Shown piece after piece: positions 35,501 to 49,100 of a stretch of DNA of 64,000 nucleotides. The notes beneath the pieces were generated by a model, which saw only the letters and a program-made list of their open reading frames with translations, was not told where the DNA came from and did not search any database. A program made the position numbers and the translations under genes. Source of the DNA: Hofstenia miamia (Eukaryota; Xenacoelomorpha; Acoela); the NCBI GenBank assembly GCA_004352715.1, contig SCFE01000022.1:1946810-2010809 (forward strand). Direction: 5' to 3'. Every line of letters begins with the position of its first letter. Position 1 is the stretch's first letter.

Positions 35501-37067
35501 AGCATTATTTATTAAGTGAATAAAATGTTTGAGTTTTATTGCAGCGATTTGTAAGTTTCGAGGAACGAGCTATTGCGTAGCCTGTGGTAATATCAATAAA
35601 CAACTCTTCTCCATAATTTAGTGACATGCAAATAATTTTTACGCCAGTTTCACACTTGTTAAAATACTCCTATTCAGCTGGAATTGTTTTTCTAAATATC
35701 TTCTCCACACGCGCCATTTTCCCAGTGCCGTTCGAATAATTTATTTCTATTTTACATAATCCTTTAAAACCATCATTCAATGACGTTGATAAACTCCGGG
35801 ACATTGTTATCATTGATTTTTGATATGATATTCAAATCACAAATTTGTTGGAAATTGTGCAGTTTAGTTATAGGCATTTTTACTAAAAAGTTACCCTATG
35901 ACTTCAATATGGGCCGAACCCAACCCGATCAGCATATTCACTACCGAAACCCGAGTCGACCCGAAACATAGATTTTGGTTGTGTAACATCTTGGATCTCT
36001 TTCCAATCAAATAGTGAAAAACATCAATCATTTTCTGATAAACTAAGCACATCACATGATGAGCAGTACTTAATGATTCAGATATTTCTTTTTTATTAAA
36101 AAAAATCTAATCTTGCTTGACAGAGCCCGAATCGGATGTGAGCCGACTCGGTTCGGGTTTAATCGGATCCGCGATGTCAGTCTCTAATTTCTACGTTTTG
36201 TCTCTACACTTAGATGAACTTAAAAATTCCAGGTCTTTTAATTATATCATAAGAACTATACCATTCAATGCCAACTTCAAAATAAAAAAGAATCTCTATA
36301 ATTTATTGATTTTACAAGCTCTTGTTTATGCTTCTTCAATTTGGTATACAAATAAAAGTGATGTAAATCGTTTAGAAAAATTTCAGAGAAGATGTTCTCG
36401 TTGGATGATACAACAAGCAAATTACAAGTCTCGTTTAATTCTATTAAATATTTTGGCTATCTCTTTTAAACTTCAACTTTTTGATCTTTTTCTTTTTAAT
36501 AAAGTCCTAAACAATAATTTTGATTTTGAAATCTATCACTTTGTATACTTTAAGACTGTATGTTGTTCAATTTACATTATCTTTGAAAGCAAAATTTGTA
36601 GAAAATCGAAGAAATTTCAATAATTTTTCCATCGTGTGGTTCCACCAGCAAATTTCGTTCATTTGAAAAACTCTATTAATCTTAGTGCATCAAAAGATGT
36701 ACATCGCAATTTAAAAGACTTTTTTGGAAGTTTTTCAAATCAAATTTGCAATTGAAGATCCTTGCACCCATTATATCGTCTACCCTTGTAATACGTGTCG
36801 CTCAAAACAAGGATTAAACTTTTATTAATGCAGTCTAATATATTTGTAAGATAAATTTTTGTTTAAATAAAAGTCTCTTAATAATAATAATAATAATTAT
36901 ATATATATATATNNNNNNNNNNNNNNNNNNNNNNNNNNNNNNNNNNNNNNNNNNNNNNNNNNNNNNNNNNNNNNNNNNNNNNNNNNNNNNNNNNNNNNNN
37001 NNNNNATATATTTGTAAGATAAATTTTTGTTTAAATAAAAGTCTCTTAATAATAATAATAATAATTA

Positions 37068-37105
<38 letters not shown>

Positions 37106-40100
37106 ATATACATTATTTATACAAATAAATAAACAAGTATATACTTGGGGAAGGGCTATTAATTAAAAAATCATATTTTGGTAGTATTCATTATCTTTTC
37201 GGTGCAAGTGCACCCCAAACAGTCACAACATTTTTTTATTCAGTCACGAACCGTTAATTAGTTTTTGCTTTATGTTTAAAATATCAACCTCAAGCTATCA
37301 ATAGTGATATAATTTAATTAACATATTCATTGTAGAGTTCGCAATTTTCGTTCAATAAATCAACATTTAATTGAATATTTAACGAATGAATTCATTTCGC
37401 ATTCTTCGTTAATTTAGTAAAACGTTTTGATTTAACTAAAAATATTACGCATTCCTATTCACATAACGACCGAGATTTAAACAATTATCTCATTTAATAT
37501 TTTACTTTGCTTGCAAACAAAAGTATTTCTTCAGATGTTTTGTCGATTAATATTTCGACTTTAATACATTCTAATGCATAATAGAGGCATGTTCATATTT
37601 TAGTCTTAAAATTTTATACTTTTTTTGGACCTCATCCATATGTGTTTGGAATCAATACCTTTCATCGCAAAATAGCAAATTTTAATTATCGGAGATTGTT
37701 CTGTTTGCCAAAGTTACTGGACAATTAATGTCAATATTTTAACAATGATTAAATCTAATTCCACTAGGAATTTTGCAAAATCTTTGATGGTTTCCCTAAG
37801 AATTTTTTAAGGTGCTTATAACTCACTAACTAAGGAAGATATTTATAATCTGAAAATGTTCCAAGGTAAAGAATTGTCTCCTCTTTCTTTTTGCACTTTA
37901 ATTTGTGACCTGGCGCTATCCCATCCAACCTCAATATCTTTGACATGTCTGCGTGCAAATGTGTAAATATGAGCCTTCCGAAACTCAGTTTATTCTCAAA
38001 GACTTCTTGAAGTTGTTTGAATCAAGTTTGATTTCTCATAATGCTGTTTGGTCTAACAAATTTATTTGAACATATTTACACTCATGGTGACTAGTGTACA
38101 GATAGTACAATAGTTATAATTTGAAAAGTTAAATGCACGTGAAATGGTAGCAGTCTTTCACTTGTAAGAATATGATAGAGTGCATAAAAGATTTATGATT
38201 TAATTATGGTGTTGAGGACCAAAATGTAAATTATATATTGCTGTCTATTTTATTGAACACGTCGCTGTCAAGTTAAAACTTTCACATGCCTTTATTGCTA
38301 TAGTTGTTACTTGTTTACGTACTTCTGCACAGACTTGTCAACGAGTCGTAATTTCTAAGCTCGGCTCGGCTCCGCTCGTTTAAATTTTGAGTAAGTTCGG
38401 CTCGCCACATAAAATCTTTCAATAAGGCTCGTTTCAGCTCGATATTTCTTTTTAAATATTGTACTCTCAGAATTTTTTAATTTCTCTTTCTATTATTTAC
38501 TAAACATTTCTAATATACGCTTATAAGTAAGGAATATTGAATGAAAAAATAAGAAAAATCTGCATAATCAAATTAACAAGCAGCACTACAAATTTGGTCT
38601 GCTTAAAAATGGCTCGTTTTGGGCTCGTTGTATATCCAATACTCTGCTCAAGCTCGGCTCGGCTCGGCTGGGCTCGTTGACAAGTCTGGTCCTTAGACAT
38701 CTAATTTGTTCTTCATTTGTTTCAAACAATGGTTTTACAGAAATCTGCTGAATCTACATTTGACGGAATTCATTATGCTTTACACTTCGCTTCATAAACT
38801 TCAAAGAATTGCAGCTCTTACTAAATAAAGCAGTTCTTCTTACTTCTAAAATAGTCACTTATTTAGTATTTAGCGTCACCTTATTACGAATTTTTTACAC
38901 AGTAAATTCGCTAGATGTTTAAAAGTTGTGTCTAATTGCTTTCTAATCTAATACTGTCCATCTCAGCTTTATGATACCGTTAGTTATGAATCAAATTAAA
39001 TAGTTGGTTTGTTTAAGGTGGCTAAAATTTAGTAACTAGGTGTGGTTAAAGAAAAAAATTGTATGTTAAGCATGTTTTGAACAGTAATTTTTTCAAATTT
39101 GTGCAATAAATTAAAATGATTTTTAGCAGGACAAAGTATTTTAATGCTTTTCACAAAATTTTTTTTTGACATACACATAAGTTTTTGTAAAAAGTTTGAA
39201 AAAAACACTCCTGAAAATCGTGTTTGAAAACTTATTAATGATTCATGTTTTTGGGCTTTATCTACTTTATTGATATATTCTAATGCATTCCATAAAGTGT
39301 TCGACCAGTCACACAATAGACATGCATTGAATTATAGTTAAAGAAACTGCTTACAAAAAAATTCAATCTTAAAAAATAATCATGGTAAAGCTATACTCCC
39401 TTGATACAAAAATTTTGAAAAAATGTTTTCTAAGAAATGCATTTAACTAAGAATGCAAAGAGTATTTTATGCTTTACCAGTTAATTACATAAATTTATAA
39501 AAACACTTTTTTTCAAATGATTTCTTAACATATTTTTGTTTAGAGTATTCAAAAAGAGCTGCCCCAATGGAAAGGTGTGTTTTTATTGAAATATTGTGTA
39601 GTAGATTTTCTATTTATTTTGTTAATAACAATGATTTTGTTTAGATAACAGTATACATAGGAAAGCGAGATTTTCTCGATCATCTTAGTCATGTGGACCC
39701 CATCGGTAAGTTTTTCTCTCTATCTCCGTGGTTTCAAATTCCTCATTTATATCCAGAGGCACGTTTAGGATTTTTAAAAGGGGGGAAGCTGAACCCATTT
39801 TTACAGAAAAAAATTGCAAAAAATTTTTTTGAATAAAGTAATCTTACACAAAATGCAATCGTCTGATTTTAGCAGCAAATCGATTGATAACTCTTGAATT
39901 AAAGTAAACCTTTTCTATTTTGAAGAAAAGGGAACATTTTTCTTAAGTGTTCGCAGCTGACCCCAAAAGGGGGGGGCGGTCGCCTCCCCCCCTTAAATGC
40001 GCCACTGCTTACATCAAGAGGCAGCTTTGTTGATTTTTTTGAAAATTGACACCAACGTCTTTTGAACGCAGTGAAGCATTTCGTATAATGTTTAATCTAC

Positions 40101-43100
40101 AGGTAATTTAGAATCGAGATTTATTTTTTCCAATTGAGTATTCCATTTCAAAGTGAATTTACTAAAGAAATACATTTGGTTATTTAAAAATTAAAATCAA
40201 TTAATTTCCTCGCTCGCCTGCAAAATTTGTTTCCTATTTTTAATTTCGCAGATGTTAATGCGTTTTATTTTCACTTTTAAATATTTAGTTCAAGTCGATT
40301 GCACCCTTTCTATGTGAAAGTTTTTAATGTTAAATCTAATGACTATCCATTGTCTCATTCAAATGCGTTTATATCATTTGTGATAGTTTTGTTGTTTTTA
40401 CTCTTTTAGAATTGCTTTTTCAAACATGAACACAATGTATGAAGAGAATTTAAATCTTTTTCAAAAATTCGAAATTATCAAAGAAAACTTGTTAACCTTT
40501 TCAACAGCACCTGCCACAGCAATAAGCTTTAATATAAATGTTCAACATTGCATTAAAGTATGCTCCCCAATAGATGTACCCATGCCCAAGATTTTCAAAT
40601 TTTCAAAGAAAACTTGTCAATCTTTTCTAATACCTTTACCACAGTAATAAGCTTTAATATAATTTTTCAACATTGCATTAAAGTATGCTCCCCAATAGAC
40701 CTACCCATGCCCCAAGATTTTCAAATTTTCAAAGAAAACTTGTCAATCTTTTCAAATACCTTTACCATAGTAATAAGCTTTAATATAATTTTTCAACATT
40801 GCATTAAAGTATGCTCCCCAATAGACCTACCCATGCCCCAAGATTTTCAAATTTTCAAAGAAAACTTGTCAATCTTTTCAAATACCTTTACCATAGTAAT
40901 AAGCTTTAATATAATTTTTCAACATTGCATTAAAGTATGCTCCCCAATAGACCTACCCATGCCCCAAGATTTTCAAATTTTCAAAGAAAACTTGTCAATC
41001 TTTTCAAATACCTTTACCATAGTAATAAGCTTTAATATAATTTTTCAACATTGCATTAAAGTATGCTCCCCAATAGACCTACCCATGCCCCAAGATTTTC
41101 AAATTTGGAAATAGGCTTGGAGAAAATTCTTTGTAAATATGAAAAAACAGTTTGTCCTTTAACCCTTTCAAGTCTGAACCTAGAGAATTTAATTTTTATT
41201 ATAAAAACTGTATGATGCATATTCAGTAGGCTATATTTAAAACCTCAGAGTGACTTTTTTATGATTTTATAAAAAGCTTCTTTCATAATAATGGTGTTAC
41301 CTATGTATATTTGTGTAAATATAAGCAGAATACATAGAACAAAAATGAACAGGTGCTTACCGAATGGGATAAATCAACAAATAATGATGTCATGACTATG
41401 GAACTGACTCTAGAAATTGCCTCGGTCTCCAAAATGACAAAAAATCTGTATTTGAATGGGATATAGGGATTAATGGTTCCCGTTAGGCTCATGTAAACAT
41501 TAGCGGGAACTATAGTTCCCGTTCGACTCGAAAGGGTTAAAAAATCTGTATTTGAATGGGATATAACCGTGGTTGTGGATTTTTCTCCAATACTATATAT
41601 TGATCATAATTCTACGTACTTCGTAATCTTATATTAATTTGAAGTTTGCGAATATAGTCGCCATTCGTTAGCTTCGTCTATGTATATAATATCTACTCAG
41701 TTGGTCGCGAGACATTACTATCCATCCCAGCTATTAAAAGAATTGATAATTAATTGAATTTTCAAGGAAATTCCAATCCCTTTCATTACTAATGAATGGA
41801 TTAAATGAATTCCTCACTCCCTGCACTTAGTTGATCGTAACCAATTCTGATGTACTTTTCCGCTTCTCTCTTAATTGCCTGACTATAAGAAATTTGCCAA
41901 CATTCAAATGATTGTTAATAGTAATGAACAATTGATTTATAACTGCTTAAAATATCTTTAGCGAAAACTAGTGTGTGACTCTGCGGTGGTGGCCATTTCC
42001 CATTGGTGGTATATATTATTATTATTGAGTACTAATGTAGCTAACACATGGGTGAATGCATTGTTTTGCTGTCCCCTGTTTAAGTTTTCGAGGTCAATTC
42101 AAAAAGCGGAATATATATATATATATACTTAGCGTGTCTACAAAGTTTTAACATTGCTCTACCATTTTGTGTGGAAAACAACAATTCCAAAACAAAAAAG
42201 CTGTATTTATATAACCATATTCACTCTATGTTGTCTAAAAAACTGAGCAGTAACGGATGATGTGTGTGGCGCGCATTATCGTGTTGAAAGGACAAGTCGC
42301 CTAATTTTGTTGGGTCACTTCGCAGAACTCCCCAATGTTCCCCGAAGGACCGTATGAATGACACGTACGTCTCGGAGTCCACTGCTTGATCATAAGGCAA
42401 GGTCTGGGCGTACACCTTGTTAGATGTGAAGCAGAAGAGCATGAGAGTGTTCTGATTAGTGAGCTTTGGCCGCGCAACAGTGGTTGGCTGCACCCAGCAC
42501 TTGTTCTTTTGTTTTGGGAGCTGGAGATTAAAATCCACCCAAATCTCATCCTCATCTGCTCCAAGTTCGTCGAGTTTCTGAAGAATCCCTTGGGCCGCTG
42601 CAAAGTTTGCGCATCTTAAGGCCATCAGTGAGAATCTGCAGAACTGTATCTTTGAGATCTGCAACTCTTCGCTCAATTGCCGACAGGAGTACTTGGGATT
42701 AATCTCTAAGATTTGCTGAATCCTTCCAATGTTTTCATCACTTCGAGATGTCCTCGGTCGTCCACTGTGCGGAAGGTCACATCAACTTGTACGTGAATAT
42801 TCCTGAAGTTTTTCACCAGAATGACACAGTGGAATAACTTGGAGCAGCATCAGGAAAAGCTGTAGTCATCTTTTCGTAGACTTCTTTGTCACTGATGCCA
42901 TTTTGCATCTCCAGGTAGGCGTAAAAGCGAGCTTTTTCTTTTCAAAATTCCATCGTTGCGCAGCACAAAAACTGTCTAGAATAATGATGTATATGACTTT
43001 AAGATAGGTAAGTGAAGTAGATGTAATTAACTGAACTCAACTCACAAAAGACATAGGTCTATTTTTTGGTCTACAATGAATCATATACACACATACAGCT

Positions 43101-46100
43101 AGTAAAAAATAATCATCTTATTACTTTAACACACCAAGCATATATATATATATTCGTTGTTTGTACCAGAGTAATGGTGAAACTTCATTACAAACGACGA
43201 ATTCTGAAAAAAATAACTGTTACAAACGACGAATCGCCTTTTGGGGTTTAAAATTGAGGAGAATGCAAAATTTTCGAATTTTTTCAGCTAGTGTATCTCA
43301 GTACCCTCTTAACAATATATCCTATTGGATTAATGGGTCTAAAAATTTAAAATGAAAAATAATTTTTTTGCTGGCTTTCACAGATATTCTTCGTTTGTAA
43401 TTTCTCAGCAAAAATGCTTGGATCGACTTCAAACCTAGTTCATTAGCTTCCAAATTAAAAACTGCATCTACTAAAGTCCTCTAAAGATGAATATATATAT
43501 ATATATATATATATAGCGTTTGATAGAAACTAGTTGTTTTGAGAGCATCATTGGTTTAAATATTTTTAGTTGAACTCGAGTAAGAAAGCGCTACTTACGG
43601 TAAAATTTTCAAAGAGCACGGCAATTTTAAAGCTATTTTCAAAGATGATTTTTCACCACACACTCAGTTTCAATAGTTTAGGCAACATTATTTTGTGGGA
43701 CGTTTGTTCAAAATTCATTCTTCTTGTTCATTTGTTTTCAATTCTATTTTATGTCTACAGTCGTATCCCTAGGGAGAGAATGCCAATGCAACACATGTTT
43801 AATACTGTGCATGGACAAGCCAATGCTAACACTCTTATTTTATTGATTAGTTAGTAAATCGATTTGATTTAAGAAGTTGAAAGGACAATCTGTTCAATGT
43901 GCTTAATAATATGATCTCCTTATTAAATTTGCAAGAAGGTATTCGTTAAATCTTTATTTGTAAAGCTTGAGAATATTAGGTCACCTTCGAAAATAATATA
44001 GTAACCCACTTTTCATCATAATAAAAGACATTTCTTCTCAAAATCAATGGTCTCTATTTTTTGTTGATCTTTAACTCGTGACTTAACTCATTACGTCATT
44101 GTTATGCAATCGCTGCTTACTTCATTACAAATGTTTTTTTTTCAATATTTTAATTTTGTTGAATGGATGTTTCTCAAGTGCTATTATAATTTCCCTTGCA
44201 TTTGTTATAATCATTAAGTTTTAATAACTTCAATTTACTACCCTAGTGCGAAAACAATAAATTATAGATTTCCTTCAAAATATTAGTCACTGAAGTTTCA
44301 AATGGTTCATTTGAATATTTAATAAAATCATATCACTGATGAATTTAAAGGTTCAATTCTAAAACCTTTAATACATGTATATGTAGCTATTAAAGTCGAA
44401 TCAATTCAAGACAACACTGTATCAGCAACCACTAGATTTTGGCGCTTAATTCATTACACTTGAACAGCATTTTCAGCTTTTGCTCCCGTGTTGAACAATG
44501 CTTCAAATTCTGCGCCTGCCAAATGCGTAGCCAAGAGGCGGCCACAGAGTTGGAAACGGGACGGGATATAAGGCTAAAGGGGCCGGGACTAGATTCTTAG
44601 AATTGATGAAACCTTGTTAAAATTGGTTAATCCATATCCCCAGTGTTTTCGCAGGGTGTTTTGTACGGCTTCTATCTCCATTAAACGTTCAGCATAATTG
44701 TTTAAAAGAATCAACTTAATCAATAAATACCTGTACACGCTTGTTCAGTATCTCCCGCCCCAACTTGGCTAAGCTGTCTACGCCACTGGCGCCCATCATA
44801 TTATTAGTATATTAGTTTATGGGGTTTTTAATGATTGCCGAAATTCGGCTTACCTAGCTGAATAGAAAGCCATTGTTTTATCGCAGGTGTCGTGATTTGT
44901 CGTATTTCATAAGTTGCTGTTTTCTTTTTAACTTGAGGTCGAACATCAGCTCTGATGTATTGTTCCTCTGTAATTTACTTCTTTTATTCCATTCATTTTT
45001 AATTAAGAATAACTTACAAGAATCCTTCAGCGTGCCATTGACAGCACAGACTGTCAAAATTTAATATAATTTTGAACTATGAGGGGGACAATTCATGTTG
45101 TGAGAATTGCTTCCATAGTCAGTTTTCTTCACTATTTTGCCAGGCAACATACATTAAATTTTTTGTTTTCTAGGCCTCCTCGTATCTTTGGGGGCGGGGC
45201 TTCAATTAATCTAGCTCTGGGTTGGATTATGGATATTAAAACTAAACTTTGCACACATATTCATATTAAGTCATAATTTTCAGAATTGTTACGTCATCAT
45301 TAGTTTCGATGACGTCATTAATTCTCCAAACTAGGAGATGTTTTTGAAATACATTAAGTACTGGTGTTAGCAGTTGGAAATGGTGGAATTCATTAAAATT
45401 CATTCCTAATTTATAAAATGTAATTTTTTGCTTATTTTACTTACTTTTTTCACACTAACAATAATACGTTTTTGTGAAAATTTTAACTCTTGTTGAAAAA
45501 CAATATCATTCATGAAATGAGCAGATATTGAGAAAATATTTGTTAAGGGGCTGTAACCTCCAATAAAATTTAAAAGGTCACTAAATCTGATTAATTAATA
45601 ATCAAAGGTGGGTTTCAAATACTTTATAATTGAGTAGACTTTGAAAATTAGTCTCATTGCTTGCTGACATTTTAAAATAACTTAACCAAAAGATATGCAT
45701 CAAATTGTTTCATGATATTTTTAAAATTTTCTTGTTTTCCCAAAAATCATCAAATTTCACAACAACAGTGAGTTGCTTGTTTCTAAGACAACTGAGTGTT
45801 GGTGAAGGATTTCCTTAGCAGCATGTAAATGAGAAGTTTTTTTTAATAAAGTAGCAGTTTCTTCGCTGCTGACAGCTGATTGCTTCCAGCCTCATTCTGA
45901 CACTCGCAATATCTCCCTATCAACCGTAATTAGCAATTTGCGTCACTCATCCTGATGCTAATTGAGTTATACTACTTTCACTCAAGGATTAACTTCCAAA
46001 ATTATTTGGATTTCATTTGCTGTATGAATGTTAATAACTAGATCATCTGGTCCACTATCTGAGGATGTTTATTTATACTAAGAAACTTCAAATTCTCTCT

Positions 46101-49100
46101 ATAATAACATTCAAGAACGAATATTCTTTGCTGAATGTTAATATCTAGATCATCTGGTCCACTATCTGAGGATGTAGATCAATTCTATGAAATATTTAGA
46201 TGATGTTTATTTATACTAAGAAACTTCAAATTCTCTCTATAATAACATTCAAGAACGAATATTCTTGCTGAATGTTAATATCTAGATCATCTGGTCCACT
46301 ATCTGAGGATGTAGATCAATTCTATGAAATATTTAGATGATGTTTATTTATACTAAGAAACTTCAAATTCTCTCTATAATAACATTCAAGAACGAATATT
46401 CTTGCTGAATGTTAATATCTAGATCATCTGGTCCACTATCTGAGGATGTAGATCAATTCTATGAAATATTTAGATGATGTTTATTTATACTAAGAAACTT
46501 CAAATTCTCTCTATAATAACATTCAAGAACGAATATTCTTGCTGAATGTTAATATCTAGATCATCTGGTCCACTATCTGAGGATGTAGATCAATTCTATG
46601 AAATATTTAGATGATGTTTATTTATACTAAGAAACTTCAAATTCTCTCTATAATAACATTCAAGAACGAATATTCTTGCTGAATGTTAATATCTAGATCA
46701 TCTGGTCCACTATCTGAGGATGTAGATCAATTCTATGAAATATTTAGATGATGTTTATTTATACTAAGAAACTTCAAATTCTCTCTATAATAACATTCAA
46801 GAACGAATATTCTTGCTGAATGTTAATATCTAGATCATCTGGTCCACTATCTGAGGATGTAGATCAATTCTATGAAATATTTAGATGATGTTTATTTATA
46901 CTAAGAAACTTCAAATTCTCTCTATAATAACATTCAAGAACGAATATTCTTGCTGAATGTTAATATCTAGATCATCTGGTCCACTATCTGAGGATGTAGA
47001 TCAATTCTATGAAATATTTAGATGATGTTTATTTATACTAAGAAACTTCAAATTCTCTCTATAATAACATTCAAGAACGAATATTCTTGCTGAATGTTAA
47101 TATCTAGATCATCTGGTCCACTATCTGAGGATGTAGATCAATTCTATGAAATATTTAGATGATGTTTATTTATACTAAGAAACTTCAAATTCTCTCTATA
47201 ATAACATTCAAGAACGAATATTCTTGCTGAATGTTAATATCTAGATCATCTGGTCCACTATCTGAGGATGTAGATCAATTCTATGAAATATTTAGATGAT
47301 GTTTATTTATACTAAGAAACTTCAAATTCTCTCTATAATAACATTCAAGAACGAATATTCTTGCTGAATGTTAATATCTAGATCATCTGGTCCACTATCT
47401 GAGGATGTAGATCAATTCTATGAAATATTTAGATGATGTTTATTTATACTAAGAAACTTCAAATTCTCTCTATAATAACATTCAAGAACGAATATTCTTG
47501 CTGAATGTTAATATCTAGATCATCTGGTCCACTATCTGAGGATGTAGATCAATTCTATGAAATATTTAGATGATGTTTATTTATACTAAGAAACTTCAAA
47601 TTCTCTCTATAATAACATTCAAGAACGAATATTCTTGCTGAATGTTAATATCTAGATCATCTGGTCCACTATCTGAGGATGTAGATCAATTCTATGAAAT
47701 ATTTAGATGATGTTTATTTATACTAAGAAACTTCAAATTCTCTCTATAATAACATTCAAGAACGAATATTCTTGCTGAATGTTAATATCTAGATCATCTG
47801 GTCCACTATCTGAGGATGTAGATCAATTCTATGAAATATTTAGATGATGTTTATTTATACTAAGAAACTTCAAATTCTCTCTATAATAACATTCAAGAAC
47901 GAATATTCTTGCTGAATGTTAATATCTAGATCATCTGGTCCACTATCTGAGGATGTAGATCAATTCTATGAAATATTTAGATGATGTTTATTTATACTAA
48001 GAAACTTCAAATTCTCTCTATAATAACATTCAAGAACGAATATTCTTGCTGAATGTTAATATCTAGATCATCTGGTCCACTATCTGAGGATGTAGATCAA
48101 TTCTATGAAATATTTAGATGATGTTTATTTATACTAAGAAACTTCAAATTCTCTCTATAATAACATTCAAGAACGAATATTCTTGCTGAATGTTAATATC
48201 TAGATCATCTGGTCCACTATCTGAGGATGTAGATCAATTCTATGAAATATTTAGATGATGTTTATTTATACTAAGAAACTTCAAATTCTCTCTATAATAA
48301 CATTCAAGAACGAATATTCTTGCTGAATGTTAATATCTAGATCATCTGGTCCACTATCTGAGGATGTAGATCAATTCTATGAAATATTTAGATGATGTTT
48401 ATTTATACTAAGAAACTTCAAATTCTCTCTATAATAACATTCAAGAACGAATATTCTTGCTGAATGTTAATATCTAGATCATCTGGTCCACTATCTGAGG
48501 ATGTAGATCAATTCTATGAAATATTTAGATGATGTTTATTTATACTAAGAAACTTCAAATTCTCTCTATAATAACATTCAAGAACGAATATTCTTGCTGA
48601 ATGTTAATATCTAGATCATCTGGTCCACTATCTGAGGATGTAGATCAATTCTATGAAATATTTAGATGATGTTTATTTATACTAAGAAACTTCAAATTCT
48701 CTCTATAATAACATTCAAGAACGAATATTCTTGCTGAATGTTAATATCTAGATCATCTGGTCCACTATCTGAGGATGTAGATCAATTCTATGAAATATTT
48801 AGATGATGTTTATTTATACTAAGAAACTTCAAATTCTCTCTATAATAACATTCAAGAACGAATATTCTTGCTGAATGTTAATATCTAGATCATCTGGTCC
48901 ACTATCTGAGGATGTAGATCAATTCTATGAAATATTTAGATGATGTTTATTTATACTAAGAAACTTCAAATTCTCTCTATAATAACATTCAAGAACGAAT
49001 ATTCTTTGCTGAATGTTAATATCTAGAGCATCTGGCCCACTATCTGAGGATGTAGATCAATTCTAAGAAATATTTAGATGTTTATTTATACTAAGAAACT

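Larger units (their letters stand above)
26520..39543 (+). other. Arrestin intron 1 (13 kb)
   Basis: Contains a fold-back MITE, a piggyBac-like MITE, two GGCTC-family copies, a LINE fragment and an N gap, listed separately. The remainder (27385-32551, 32800-33399, 33606-36180, 37068-38329 and 38689-39543) is AT-rich with no gene seen. A pair of near-repeats of AGTGTCACCTCTAGATGC occurs near 30560 and 30638. Confidence 0.7.

Noticed and set aside
40560-41114. 184-codon + strand ORF
   Set aside because: It is a 126-bp tandem repeat whose period is divisible by three; openness is automatic and no homology or splice context supports a gene.
44444-44790. hAT-like element ending TACGCCACTG
   Set aside because: A left partner repeat was not convincingly found, so only the right end is noted in the intron entry.
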